A stretch of 39,268 nt of DNA from Candidatus Gastranaerophilales bacterium (lineage in GTDB: Bacteria; Cyanobacteriota; Vampirovibrionia; Gastranaerophilales; Gastranaerophilaceae), in contig CAJOJP010000006.1 of assembly GCA_905234915.1 (NCBI GenBank), positions 3,667-42,934 on the forward strand. Direction: 5' to 3'. Within the stretch, counting starts at the first letter, position 1, and each line of letters begins with the position of its first letter. This document shows positions 17,512 through 25,570 of this stretch, piece by piece. The notes beneath the pieces are model-generated. The model had not been told where the DNA came from and made no database searches. It was given only the letters and a program-made list of their open reading frames with translations. Both the position numbers and the translations under genes were made by a program.

Positions 17512-20199
17512 TTAAACTAAAACCTGTCTTTCAATTTCTTCGGTTGTTGTAACTTTAATAATATCGCCTTCTTTAATATCATTAAATTTATCAAACGATA
17601 TACCGCATTCAAAACCTTGCGCAACTTCTTTTACATCATCTTTAAATCTTTTTAACTGGTCAATTTGTCCCTTGAATATTTCTATACCGCCACGTTCAAC
17701 AATAGCTGTTTTATTTCTGACTATTTTACCTTCTGTTACATAGCAGCCTGCTATTTTTGTTATTTTACCGACAGTAAATACCTGACGCACTTCTGCACAG
17801 CCAAGACTAATTTCTTTAATTTCAGGTTGCAAAAGATTTAGCATCGTCTGTTCAAGGTCTTCTAATACTTGATAGATAATATTATATTTTTTAATTGTAA
17901 CACCATGTTTTTCGGCGGCTGCCTGAGCATTTGCATCTTCTTTTACTGTAAAGCCCAAAATTATTGCTTTACTTGCACTTGCAAGCATAACATCAGCTTC
18001 AGAAATATCACCTACACCAACATGTACAATTTTAGTTATTATTTCTTTTGATTCAAGCTGTGATACACCTTGAGAAACAGCCTCGGCTGCACCGTGAGTA
18101 TTTGCTTTAATAATTAAATTTAAATGCTTAATATTATCATCCTCACCGCCTATGTGTTCATTTCGTATATGAGCAGGACGCATACTGTCAAGTCTTGAAG
18201 TTCTTTCTTTTTCCTTTCTCTCCTGCCAAATTTCTCTCATTACTTTTTCATTTTCAACGGCTTCAAATGTATCACCCGCCTGAGGAACTTCTGTTAAACC
18301 AAGTATTTCAACGGGGGTAGAGGGCTCTGCCTCTTTTATACGTTCACCTGAATCCGATAACAAAGCTCTGACTCTGCCACAGACATTTCCCACTACAAAG
18401 CAGTCACCTGTATGCAATGTACCGTTTTGAACAAGCAGAGTTGCAACAGGACCTTTACCTTTATCCAGTTTTGCTTCAATTATAACACCTGATGCCATTG
18501 CGCTTTTATTAGCTCTGAGATTTTGAACTTCCGCCAACAAAAGAATATATTCAAGAAGTTCGTCAATACCTTTACCTTGAAGTGCACTTACTTTTACACA
18601 AATTGTATCACCGCCCCATTCTTCAGGCACAAGTCCGTATTCGGTAAGCTGCTGCATAATTTTATCCGAATCTGCACTTGGTTTATCTATTTTATTAATT
18701 GCCACGATAATAGGAACTTCTGCTGCTTTTGCGTGGTTAATAGCTTCTATTGTTTGAGGCATAATCCCATCATCCGCAGCAACTACAAGAATTGCAATAT
18801 CTGTAGCTTTTGCACCTCTTGCTCTCATTTCCGTAAATGCTTCATGTCCCGGTGTATCAATAAATACTATTTTTTTATTTTTATCATCCTCAAGATAAAC
18901 TGTATAAGCACCTATTGATTGAGTAATGCCGCCTACTTCGGTTGCTACGATTTTATGTTTTGAAGCTCTTATGGAATCTAAAAGAGTTGTCTTTCCGTGA
19001 TCTACATGTCCCATTATACTTACAACGGGAGCTCTTGTTTCCAATAAGGTCTCATCAACTTCTTTTATTTTCTTTTCTTTTTCTTCTTTTTTCAATTCTT
19101 CTTCTATATATGCGTTTAAATCTTCATCAAGTACTTCAAGCTCAAAGTTTTCACATATTTTTTTCTGAGTTTCCACTGAAATAATTTCGTTAACAGTAGT
19201 TAAAACTCCCTGCATCATAAGATATTTAACAATTTCAGACGGAGCTTTTCCTATTTTATCAGCTAATTCACCAACAGTAACAGGCATATTAATAACAACC
19301 TGCTTAATTTCTTCGCCTTCTCCAATTTCTTTTGATTTCTTTTTGTGTTTTTGAGTCTGAGTTTTTTCCAGGCTGATTAGTTCTTGTTCTTCTTCTTTAT
19401 TCTTATATGTTTTTTTCTTATCTTTAGCACTTTTTTTCTTGAATGCACCATTCTGTCCTGCTTTACCGTCATAAATTTCCTGAGAAATAATATGATGCTG
19501 TAAGGGTTTTTTAGGCAATGCCGGTTTTTCTCCGCGTTCGGGTCTTACTGATTTGTCACGTTCCTGTCTTTCTGAACGCTGCTCTTTTTTAAATAAAGGT
19601 TTTGTTTTTTCAGCATAAGGCTTGGTATTTTCTGTATCTTTGGAAACTTCACCGGTTTTTGAGGAAGTTCTTAATGTTTGTGCCTCTCTTTTATTTTTAT
19701 CGGATTCTATTTTCTTTATTTTTTCCCGTTCTATTTTTTGTTTATTTGCAAATATTTCCTGACGTCTTTTTTGGCTGTTTCTGTTATTATATTCCAATAA
19801 AGAGCGATAACCGCCTGCTTGTATATCTGTTTTTGGTTGTTCCTGCTGAGGTTTTGATTCTTCCTGTTTTTTTTCTTCAACAACGGTTTCTTTTGGTTCA
19901 GGTTCTATTTGTTTTACTGATTTAATTTCTTCTTTTTTATTTTCAACTTTTTTTTCATCTATAACAGTAACAACCGGTTTAGCTTTTTTTATTATAAAAG
20001 CTTTTGGTTTTTTTGCAGATTCATTACCATCTTTTTTTGAAAACGATGCTTTTATTTTGTCTATCTGATTTGGCAATAAGTTGCTTGAATGTGATTTTAC
20101 CGAAATATTTAATTTTTTATCCAAATAATCAATAAAATCTTTATTACTCATTCCATATTCTTTTGCAAGTTCGTAAACTCTTTTACTTTCTATTGTCAT
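17512..20199 (-). CDS. infB: Translation initiation factor IF-2
   Basis: 895 residues. IF-2 is the GTPase that places formyl-Met-tRNA in the ribosomal P site. It opens with the IF2_N helix domain ([23 protein letters not shown]), then about 250 residues of Lys/Glu/Gln-rich linker, a second IF2_N domain near 300 ([22 protein letters not shown]), and the G domain from about residue 397 ([20 protein letters not shown]). Domains II-IV follow, with the C-terminal [14 protein letters not shown] and REVFTVGKI-type blocks present. Downstream partner is rbfA, upstream is ylxR. fmt, in the same operon, makes its formylated tRNA substrate. Confidence 0.97.
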   Translation of the reverse strand: MTIESKRVYELAKEYGMSNKDFIDYLDKKLNISVKSHSSNLLPNQIDKIKASFSKKDGNESAKKPKAFIIKKAKPVVTVIDEKKVENKKEEIKSVKQIEPEPKETVVEEKKQEESKPQQEQPKTDIQAGGYRSLLEYNNRNSQKRRQEIFANKQKIEREKIKKIESDKNKREAQTLRTSSKTGEVSKDTENTKPYAEKTKPLFKKEQRSERQERDKSVRPERGEKPALPKKPLQHHIISQEIYDGKAGQNGAFKKKSAKDKKKTYKNKEEEQELISLEKTQTQKHKKKSKEIGEGEEIKQVVINMPVTVGELADKIGKAPSEIVKYLMMQGVLTTVNEIISVETQKKICENFELEVLDEDLNAYIEEELKKEEKEKKIKEVDETLLETRAPVVSIMGHVDHGKTTLLDSIRASKHKIVATEVGGITQSIGAYTVYLEDDKNKKIVFIDTPGHEAFTEMRARGAKATDIAILVVAADDGIMPQTIEAINHAKAAEVPIIVAINKIDKPSADSDKIMQQLTEYGLVPEEWGGDTICVKVSALQGKGIDELLEYILLLAEVQNLRANKSAMASGVIIEAKLDKGKGPVATLLVQNGTLHTGDCFVVGNVCGRVRALLSDSGERIKEAEPSTPVEILGLTEVPQAGDTFEAVENEKVMREIWQERKEKERTSRLDSMRPAHIRNEHIGGEDDNIKHLNLIIKANTHGAAEAVSQGVSQLESKEIITKIVHVGVGDISEADVMLASASKAIILGFTVKEDANAQAAAEKHGVTIKKYNIIYQVLEDLEQTMLNLLQPEIKEISLGCAEVRQVFTVGKITKIAGCYVTEGKIVRNKTAIVERGGIEIFKGQIDQLKRFKDDVKEVAQGFECGISFDKFNDIKEGDIIKVTTTEEIERQVLV

Positions 20200-20247
20200 T
20201 GAATTTTATCCGTTTTTAATACAACCATAATATAGTTGTAACACAAT

Positions 20248-20514
20248 TTAGTTTTTAAGTACAGTACAAAGTGTATCTTTAATATTTTCGGTCATTTCAG
20301 ATTTCAGTGAGTATAAAACTTTTTTATTTTTGATAAATTTTTCAATACATTCCTGATTTTTGCATATATATATCGAGCGTCCGGTTATCAAATTATCATT
20401 ATTTATTACAATTTCTTTATTTTTATAATTTTTTGTTATCCTTATTAATTCGTTTTTTGTTTTATATTTTCGGCAAATACAGCATAACCGCAAAAATTTT
20501 CTTTCTTCTTTCAA
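20248..20514 (-). CDS. ylxR: YlxR (DUF448) RNA-binding protein
   Basis: 88 residues. It starts at TTG, whose last bases overlap the upstream gene's stop codon (TTGA), so it is translationally coupled. Family features are RLCCICRKYKTKNELIRI near the start, GRSIYICKNQECIEKFIKNKK in the centre and a basic composition. YlxR proteins bind RNA and in some species affect RNase P; they normally lie between nusA and infB. Here nusA is absent and a PurD-like gene takes the upstream place. Confidence 0.85.
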   Translation of the reverse strand: MKEERKFLRLCCICRKYKTKNELIRITKNYKNKEIVINNDNLITGRSIYICKNQECIEKFIKNKKVLYSLKSEMTENIKDTLCTVLKN

Positions 20515-21665
20515 ACTCTAAATACCTCTTTTGTTGAATTTATTATATTTTTATATGTTTCAATATTACAATTTGTTTCAATATATTCAAGCAGCTCTTT
20601 TTTGGCAAAATTCAATGTGGAGGCTGTTTTAGTTATTATCTTATTCATATCGTCTTCAGTTATAAAGTAATCGCTATCATCATTTTGTGTAATTTTGCTT
20701 TTTTTAACTGCAATTGTATATGAAAATTTGTTCTGTAAATTTGTATAATTTCTGCTTTCAAGATTTTTTTCCGAAGCTTTATAGAATAATTCAGCCAAAT
20801 CTTCATCAACAAGCGATAAAAATGTTTGTAAATCATAATATTGAAAGCTGTTGTAATATTCAAGCACATAGTATTCATCTTTTATTACTTTGAGCTTTAT
20901 TCCCAATATTCCGGAATAATTTCCTTCATATTTAGCTATATCGTCAAGAAGCGGGAAAAGAACATTTTGCAGAATTTTATCGGTTAATTTATTTGTTATT
21001 TTGGAGGAAGGAGCAGTTATTATTGTATATTCACCATACTCTTTTCGTTCTAAAGAAATCAAAGGTATTGCATTATATCCGTCTGTCAAGAAATACATAT
21101 AAACAAGACCTGCATCAATATAGTTTTCTATAACTATTTTTTCGTTAGGATTTTCAAAAATTTCTTGTAATTCTAATCTTGCTTTTTGATAGCTCTTATA
21201 TACATTGCAATTTCGTTCGGAAAGAGTAAAATCATTCATTATTACAATCGGAAATTTTGCGCGTCTTATATAATCAGCAGCAATATTTTCTCTGTCAAAA
21301 ATACCGAAACGCGGGGTGCTTATTTTTAACTTATACATTACCTTCTTTGCTATACTGTTAAAAAAAGTTACTCTTGCAGCTTCTGAAAACGGAGCTGCAA
21401 CAGGAAAACCTTCTTTACTGAATAAATCTGCTATTCCGTTAATAATAGCCAGTCCGGATGTAACTATCGTAAATTCTATTTGATTATATTTTACGAAATC
21501 GCAGATAGCAGTGATATCATTTTCTTTTATGTCAACAGTTGTATATGTTTTATCTTCACACTTAATATCGGTTGTAATATATATATCATGTTCAAAAGAC
21601 TGCATTTTCAAATATTTTGCAAATAAAAGCGCATTTAAATCAGAGCCTGCTATAAGTATTTTCAT
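20511..21665 (-). CDS. PurD-like ATP-grasp protein, probably catalytically altered
   Basis: 384 residues with the layout of phosphoribosylamine-glycine ligase (GARS). It has an N-terminal Rossmann-like segment (KILIAGSDLNALLFAKYL), an ATP-grasp middle (FPIVIMNDFTLSERN, EKIVIENYIDAGLVYM) and a C-terminal block aligning with the PurD end. Where PurD has V-L-E-F-N-x-R-F-G-D-P-E-T-Q, this protein reads V-L-E-Y-Y-N-S-F-Q-Y-Y-D-L-Q, so the Asn, Arg, Gly, Asp and Glu of the metal/substrate loop are lost. The following LSLVDEDLAELF still matches PurD. Its place between aroH and ylxR in a translation operon does not suggest purine synthesis. A pseudoenzyme or a changed specificity is likely (inference). 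Confidence 0.65.
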   Translation of the reverse strand: MKILIAGSDLNALLFAKYLKMQSFEHDIYITTDIKCEDKTYTTVDIKENDITAICDFVKYNQIEFTIVTSGLAIINGIADLFSKEGFPVAAPFSEAARVTFFNSIAKKVMYKLKISTPRFGIFDRENIAADYIRRAKFPIVIMNDFTLSERNCNVYKSYQKARLELQEIFENPNEKIVIENYIDAGLVYMYFLTDGYNAIPLISLERKEYGEYTIITAPSSKITNKLTDKILQNVLFPLLDDIAKYEGNYSGILGIKLKVIKDEYYVLEYYNSFQYYDLQTFLSLVDEDLAELFYKASEKNLESRNYTNLQNKFSYTIAVKKSKITQNDDSDYFITEDDMNKIITKTASTLNFAKKELLEYIETNCNIETYKNIINSTKEVFRV

Positions 21666-21668
21666 TCG

Positions 21669-22034
21669 TTACTTTAAATCTTCCCGTAATATCTTTGCAC
21701 CTTTTAAATATACATGCTTTATTTCATTTTGTGCAAGATTTGTATTTATAATAATAATAATTCTTAAACATTTCTCCAGTGAATTTTTTATTTTTAATTC
21801 CTGAGTACACATCATAGGAACATTCTGCCATTTTTTAAATTTTTCCCTTGCTGCTTTAGCAGGATATATACAATCTAAATCTTCCGTCATAGTAAAAATT
21901 ACATGGGAAATATCATCTTCATTATAATTATTTTTTTGTTTAATTTCGGTTATAAGTTCAACGACCGCAGCTCGTACAGCTTCAGCGGTATTTGCTTCAA
22001 CTGTTATTGCTCCTCTTATGCCTCTTTGCTTCAT
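21669..22034 (-). CDS. aroH: Chorismate mutase, AroH type
   Basis: 121 residues, the usual size of the trimeric AroH-class enzyme, which converts chorismate to prephenate for Phe/Tyr synthesis. Markers seen: RGIRGAITVEANT with Arg7, IIFTMTEDLD-like block (VIFTMTEDLDCIYPAKAAR), VPMMCTQELKI carrying the Cys and Glu of the active site, and a later Arg before the IIIINT strand. The ATG is one base after the fmt stop, and its GGAGAA site lies inside the end of fmt. Confidence 0.85.
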   Translation of the reverse strand: MKQRGIRGAITVEANTAEAVRAAVVELITEIKQKNNYNEDDISHVIFTMTEDLDCIYPAKAAREKFKKWQNVPMMCTQELKIKNSLEKCLRIIIIINTNLAQNEIKHVYLKGAKILREDLK

Positions 22035-22035
22035 A

Positions 22036-22980
22036 TTATTCTCCTAATATTGCTTTTTTATTTATTTTTGCTCCGTTTGCAAAATCATAAGCATTCATTA
22101 TTCCTTTATTTTCGGGTTTAACTTTTGTTATTAAAATACACCCTTTACCGGCGGAGATTTCAATGCCTTCTTTTGTTATGCTTAAGACACAGGCGCATTT
22201 TTCCATCTTTTTATCTTTATTAATAAGTCTTGTTTCTATAATTTTTAACATTTTACCGTTACAAAAAGTATAAGCGCAAGGGTAACTAACCATTGCTCTT
22301 ACCTGATTATGAATACATTCCGCGCTTTTTCCCCAATTTATAAGTCCGTCTTCTTTTGTAAATTTTTTTGCGATTGTTACACCTTCAATGCATTGTTTTT
22401 TCGGTTTTAAACAGCCTTTATATAACCCTTCAAGAGTTGTACAGATAAGTTTTGGTGCTTTATTGCATATAATCTCTTTAAGCTCAATATCCGTCATATT
22501 TTCATCAATGTTTATTTCTTCGGTTTCACATATATCTCCCGCATCAAGCTCTAATACAGTCAGCATTGTTGTTATACCTGTTTTGGTATCACCGTTATAT
22601 ATACACCTTTGAATAGGATTTGCCCCTCTATACTTTGGCAGTAATGAGGCATGCAGATTTATTGTTGAAAATTTCGGAATATCTAAAACCTCTTGGGATA
22701 GAATTTGCCCAAATGCAAAAGTAACAAAAAAATCAGGTTTTAAATTTTTTAATTCTTCTATTAAGTTTATATCACGACTGATTTTTTCCGTTTGAAATAA
22801 TTTTATACCGTTTTCAATTGCAAAAACTTTAACAGGCGGAGGTGTTAATTTATTTCCTCTGCCTTTTGGTCTATCGGGTTGAGTTACAACTGCAATAACA
22901 TTTATATCCGGATTTTTGTGTAATTTCTCAAGACTCTTAACTGCAATATCAGGTGTTGCCATATAAATGATATTAATCAA
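22036..22980 (-). CDS. fmt: Methionyl-tRNA formyltransferase
   Basis: 314 residues. The enzyme formylates Met-tRNA(fMet) for initiation. The likely start is TTG, immediately after the def stop codon and behind GAGGAG; it gives the family-typical beginning (MINIIYMATPDIAVKSLEKL). Core signature: TINLHASLLPKYRGANPIQ with N108 and H110, followed by ITTMLTVLELDAGDI with the catalytic Asp. The C-terminal OB-like domain is present. Tight coupling to def fits the shared formyl-Met pathway. Confidence 0.95.
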   Translation of the reverse strand: MINIIYMATPDIAVKSLEKLHKNPDINVIAVVTQPDRPKGRGNKLTPPPVKVFAIENGIKLFQTEKISRDINLIEELKNLKPDFFVTFAFGQILSQEVLDIPKFSTINLHASLLPKYRGANPIQRCIYNGDTKTGITTMLTVLELDAGDICETEEINIDENMTDIELKEIICNKAPKLICTTLEGLYKGCLKPKKQCIEGVTIAKKFTKEDGLINWGKSAECIHNQVRAMVSYPCAYTFCNGKMLKIIETRLINKDKKMEKCACVLSITKEGIEISAGKGCILITKVKPENKGIMNAYDFANGAKINKKAILGE

Positions 22981-23568
22981 TTATTTTTTCTCCTCGTTTT
23001 GCTGAGGCTGTTTTAGTATTTCTTCTTCTAATTCGAGTTCTTCCAGTAAATAATCTGCTCCGACAGGCGGCAGACCTTTATCAGTCAAAATTTTATCTGC
23101 TTCAAATCGATTTCTGCAATGATCTACAAATAAGATACCGTCAAGATGGTCAAATTCGTGCTGAATGCATCTGGATAGCAAAGTTCCCTCATCAGCTTCG
23201 AGAACAAAAGACTTTCCTTTTTCATTCAGAGCTTTTATCTTAACATATTTGTATCTTCTAACGTTAGTATATGCTTCCGGAAAACTCAAACATCCTTCAT
23301 AAGAATTAACAGCCCCCTCTTTTTTTATAATTTTGGGATTAATAAAAGTTATAGGATGCATTGTTTTTTTATCAACACCGGTATCTATGACAAAAACTCT
23401 GACATTTTCACCGACTTGAGGAGCAGCAAGTCCTACTCCGTTAGCTGCATACATAGTATCATACAAATCTTCAACCAGAATTTGTATCTTTTTTGATATT
23501 TTATGAACCTCTTTTGATGTTTCTCTCAAAGACGGAGTACCGTATTTTATTATTTTCCTTACGGTCAT
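22981..23568 (-). CDS. def: Peptide deformylase
   Basis: 195 residues, class I deformylase, which removes the formyl group from nascent proteins. All three motifs are present: GVGLAAPQVG (44-53), EGCLSFP (metal ligand C93) and QHEFDHLDG (H137, E138, H141). It has a Glu-rich C-terminal extension of about 20 residues. The start ATG overlaps the stop of the upstream transferase gene (ATGA). Confidence 0.96.
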   Translation of the reverse strand: MTVRKIIKYGTPSLRETSKEVHKISKKIQILVEDLYDTMYAANGVGLAAPQVGENVRVFVIDTGVDKKTMHPITFINPKIIKKEGAVNSYEGCLSFPEAYTNVRRYKYVKIKALNEKGKSFVLEADEGTLLSRCIQHEFDHLDGILFVDHCRNRFEADKILTDKGLPPVGADYLLEELELEEEILKQPQQNEEKK

Positions 23569-24611
23569 TCTTCATTTTTCCTTTCATACTTCGCATATAT
23601 GTTTAATATTATCATAACAGATGATAAAACAACTGCGTATATAAAATATTTAATAGTGTCGGTAGCTGCAATTAATGTGGCTGCCGCTCCCATTATAACA
23701 GAAAAAACAACCAATACCAGAACTGCTTTATTTTGTGATAACCCGAATTTTAATAATTTGTGATGAATATGTTCCGCATCTGCAACAAATGGTGATATAC
23801 CGTTCATTATTCTCCTAATAGAAGAAAAAACTATATCAGTAATCGGTACTGCCAGTATCAATAAAGGTACGTACATTGTTATTTCATTTGTTTTCATTTG
23901 ATACATAATTGAAAGTGCCGCAAGCAAAAAACCTGAAAATAATGCACCGGAATCACCCATAAATATTTTTGCGGGATGAAAGTTATAAGCAAGAAATCCG
24001 AGCATTGACCCGACTAATATAAATGCAATTAATGCACTTACGGTATCTCCTTTAACAAGAGAAATAAGTCCTAAAGTAACGGAGCTTACGGCAATTACAG
24101 AACCTGCCAGTCCATCTACTCCGTCAATAAAATTAACGGCATTACTTATTCCTGTAATCCACGCTATTGTGCATAAGTAAGAAAAAATTGGCATTAAAGT
24201 TATATTTCCGAAATAAGGAATATAAACAGATGTAATTTTAACTCCAAGACAAAATACAATTGTAGCTATTGATATTTGTATAATAAATTTAAATTTAGCA
24301 CCAAGACCGTATAAATCATCAATTAATCCGAGTAAAAACATTAAAGAACCGCCTAAAATCAAACCGGAAAGCAGTTTTCTATGCGGATAATGAGTAACAA
24401 GTATAATAGAAAGCAACGCAATAATTGTGCAAAGCCAAATTGATATTCCTCCAAGCCTGGATACCGGGTGAGAATGAATTTTCCTTCCTCCCGGATTATC
24501 CATTAAGCCTTTTCGTTCAGAATAATCAATAATCATAGGAACAGTAAAAAGTCCAAGAATAAATGCGGTGATTGTTCCCATAATATTTACTTCAGATAAT
24601 TGCAATACCAT
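23565..24611 (-). CDS. MraY/WecA/TagO-family undecaprenyl-phosphate sugar-1-phosphate transferase
   Basis: 348 residues with about ten membrane segments. The enzymes transfer a sugar phosphate from UDP-sugar to undecaprenyl phosphate, starting surface polysaccharide or teichoic-like polymer synthesis. Signature blocks: LLGLIDDLYGLGAK, NAVNFIDGVDGLAGS (the NxxNxxDGxDGL motif) and KIFMGDSGALFSGFLLA, with an HIHH motif in the last cytoplasmic loop. The HIHH and DGVDGL pattern fits the WecA/TagO branch more than MraY. The ATG behind AAAAGGG was chosen; an internal Met11 is possible. First gene of the translation operon by spacing. Confidence 0.85.
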   Translation of the reverse strand: MVLQLSEVNIMGTITAFILGLFTVPMIIDYSERKGLMDNPGGRKIHSHPVSRLGGISIWLCTIIALLSIILVTHYPHRKLLSGLILGGSLMFLLGLIDDLYGLGAKFKFIIQISIATIVFCLGVKITSVYIPYFGNITLMPIFSYLCTIAWITGISNAVNFIDGVDGLAGSVIAVSSVTLGLISLVKGDTVSALIAFILVGSMLGFLAYNFHPAKIFMGDSGALFSGFLLAALSIMYQMKTNEITMYVPLLILAVPITDIVFSSIRRIMNGISPFVADAEHIHHKLLKFGLSQNKAVLVLVVFSVIMGAAATLIAATDTIKYFIYAVVLSSVMIILNIYAKYERKNEE

Positions 24612-24645
24612 AGCTAACCCTTTTGAATTACTTTACCCCTTCCGT

Positions 24646-24669
24646 CAGTTTATAAATATTTACAAACTG
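24646..24669. promoter_or_regulatory. Near-perfect 24-bp palindrome upstream of the operon
   Basis: CAGTTT ... AAACTG arms with an A/T centre; one mismatch over 12-base half sites. It lies 35 bases before the transferase start, in the leader of the def-fmt-infB operon. Candidate operator; nothing identifies the binding protein. Confidence 0.35.
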
Positions 24670-24753
24670 AATTTTAACACAATAAAATTTTCATGGGTAT
24701 TAATAAAAAAATCAGGCATGCATATCCGATTGACCGGTATTTATTTTTAAAGT

Positions 24754-25140
24754 TTAATTTTTATGACCTGTCCAAACTCCATGTAAATTGCACCATTCAC
24801 GCATAATAAATCTGTCTTTGCAGTAATTATAGCTTGTATCCAAAACAGGTTCTTCATTATGCTCAAGAAATTTACGAATAATATATTTTCTATCTGGAGA
24901 AAGTGCTTCAATAAATTCAATATGATGCTCTTGAGTCATCGGATGGGAAATTTTCCCGACTTTAATACAAGTTCCGTCAAAAACAGGAACATGTTTTTCT
25001 TTATCTGCACTGTCATCCGTATTTTCCGTTAAATGCAGCATAGGCTGAGAGCAGCATACAAGTTCTCCTTCACCTTCATGTAATATTTCAACTACATTTG
25101 AACATACTTGGCATTTATAAATTTCAGTTTTGTGTGTCAT
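24754..25140 (-). CDS. dfx: Superoxide reductase (desulfoferrodoxin, 2Fe type)
   Basis: 128 residues. It reduces superoxide to peroxide without making oxygen, a typical defence of anaerobes. The N-terminal desulforedoxin domain has C10, C13, C29 and C30 for Fe centre I. Centre II uses EKHVPV (K49, H50), SHPMTQEHH (H66, H72) and REWCNLHGVW (C117, H120). All ligands are present. AAGGAT precedes the ATG. The PrxQ-type peroxiredoxin at 30118 could remove the peroxide formed. Confidence 0.93.
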   Translation of the reverse strand: MTHKTEIYKCQVCSNVVEILHEGEGELVCCSQPMLHLTENTDDSADKEKHVPVFDGTCIKVGKISHPMTQEHHIEFIEALSPDRKYIIRKFLEHNEEPVLDTSYNYCKDRFIMREWCNLHGVWTGHKN

Positions 25141-25458
25141 AATAAATATCCTTCTTTTAAGTTGTTATTAATAATTTTATTTAAAACAATAAATAAATAA
25201 ATTCAACATTCGGATATTTTCGAGTATATAAATAAACAAATGAACTCAGGCAAGTACTTTAAAGCATAAAAAATTAGAGTAAATGTAATTTATGCATGTG
25301 GAATATTTTTGTAAATAAAGCAGAAAATTTCAAAATAAGTAGAAACTGCAACACACTTTCTTAAATTAAAATATATGAATTTATAGTGCATTTAAATTCA
25401 TTCGCAACAAAAAAGAATACAAGGCTCACATCATGTATTTATCATATCTTCAAAGAAT
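25141..25458. other. Gene-free stretch upstream of the superoxide reductase gene
   Basis: About 320 bases of AT-rich DNA with no ORF, stable hairpin or repeat that I can support. It must contain the promoter of the superoxide reductase gene; no convincing -35/-10 pair stands out. Confidence 0.5.
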
Positions 25459-25530
25459 GGATGATACCGAACTCGAACCAGCGACCTCGACAATGTCAAT
25501 GTGATGCGCTACAAAATGCGCTAAGTGCCC
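25459..25530 (-). pseudogene. Decayed tRNA-Val(GAC)-like sequence
   Basis: The minus strand reads like a tRNA: TTAGCGCATTTTGTAGCGCA (D arm), loop TTGACAT with anticodon GAC, and GGTCGCTGGTTCGAGT (variable/T arm). The arms are damaged: the 5' acceptor GGGCACT does not pair with the 3' ATCATCC (only about four of seven pairs). The anticodon stem has a C-C mismatch, and the T stem needs several G-U pairs. There is no CCA end. Most likely a tRNA relic or a recombined copy, perhaps left by an integration event beside the nuclease/kinase operon. Confidence 0.55.
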
Positions 25531-25570
25531 ACTTCAATATTTCTATTATATTATAAATAAAATAATTGTG

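Noticed and set aside
18523-19925. Three plus-strand ORFs over infB
   Set aside because: They lie fully inside IF-2, whose protein is unambiguous; Phe/Cys-rich composition is typical of antisense frames.
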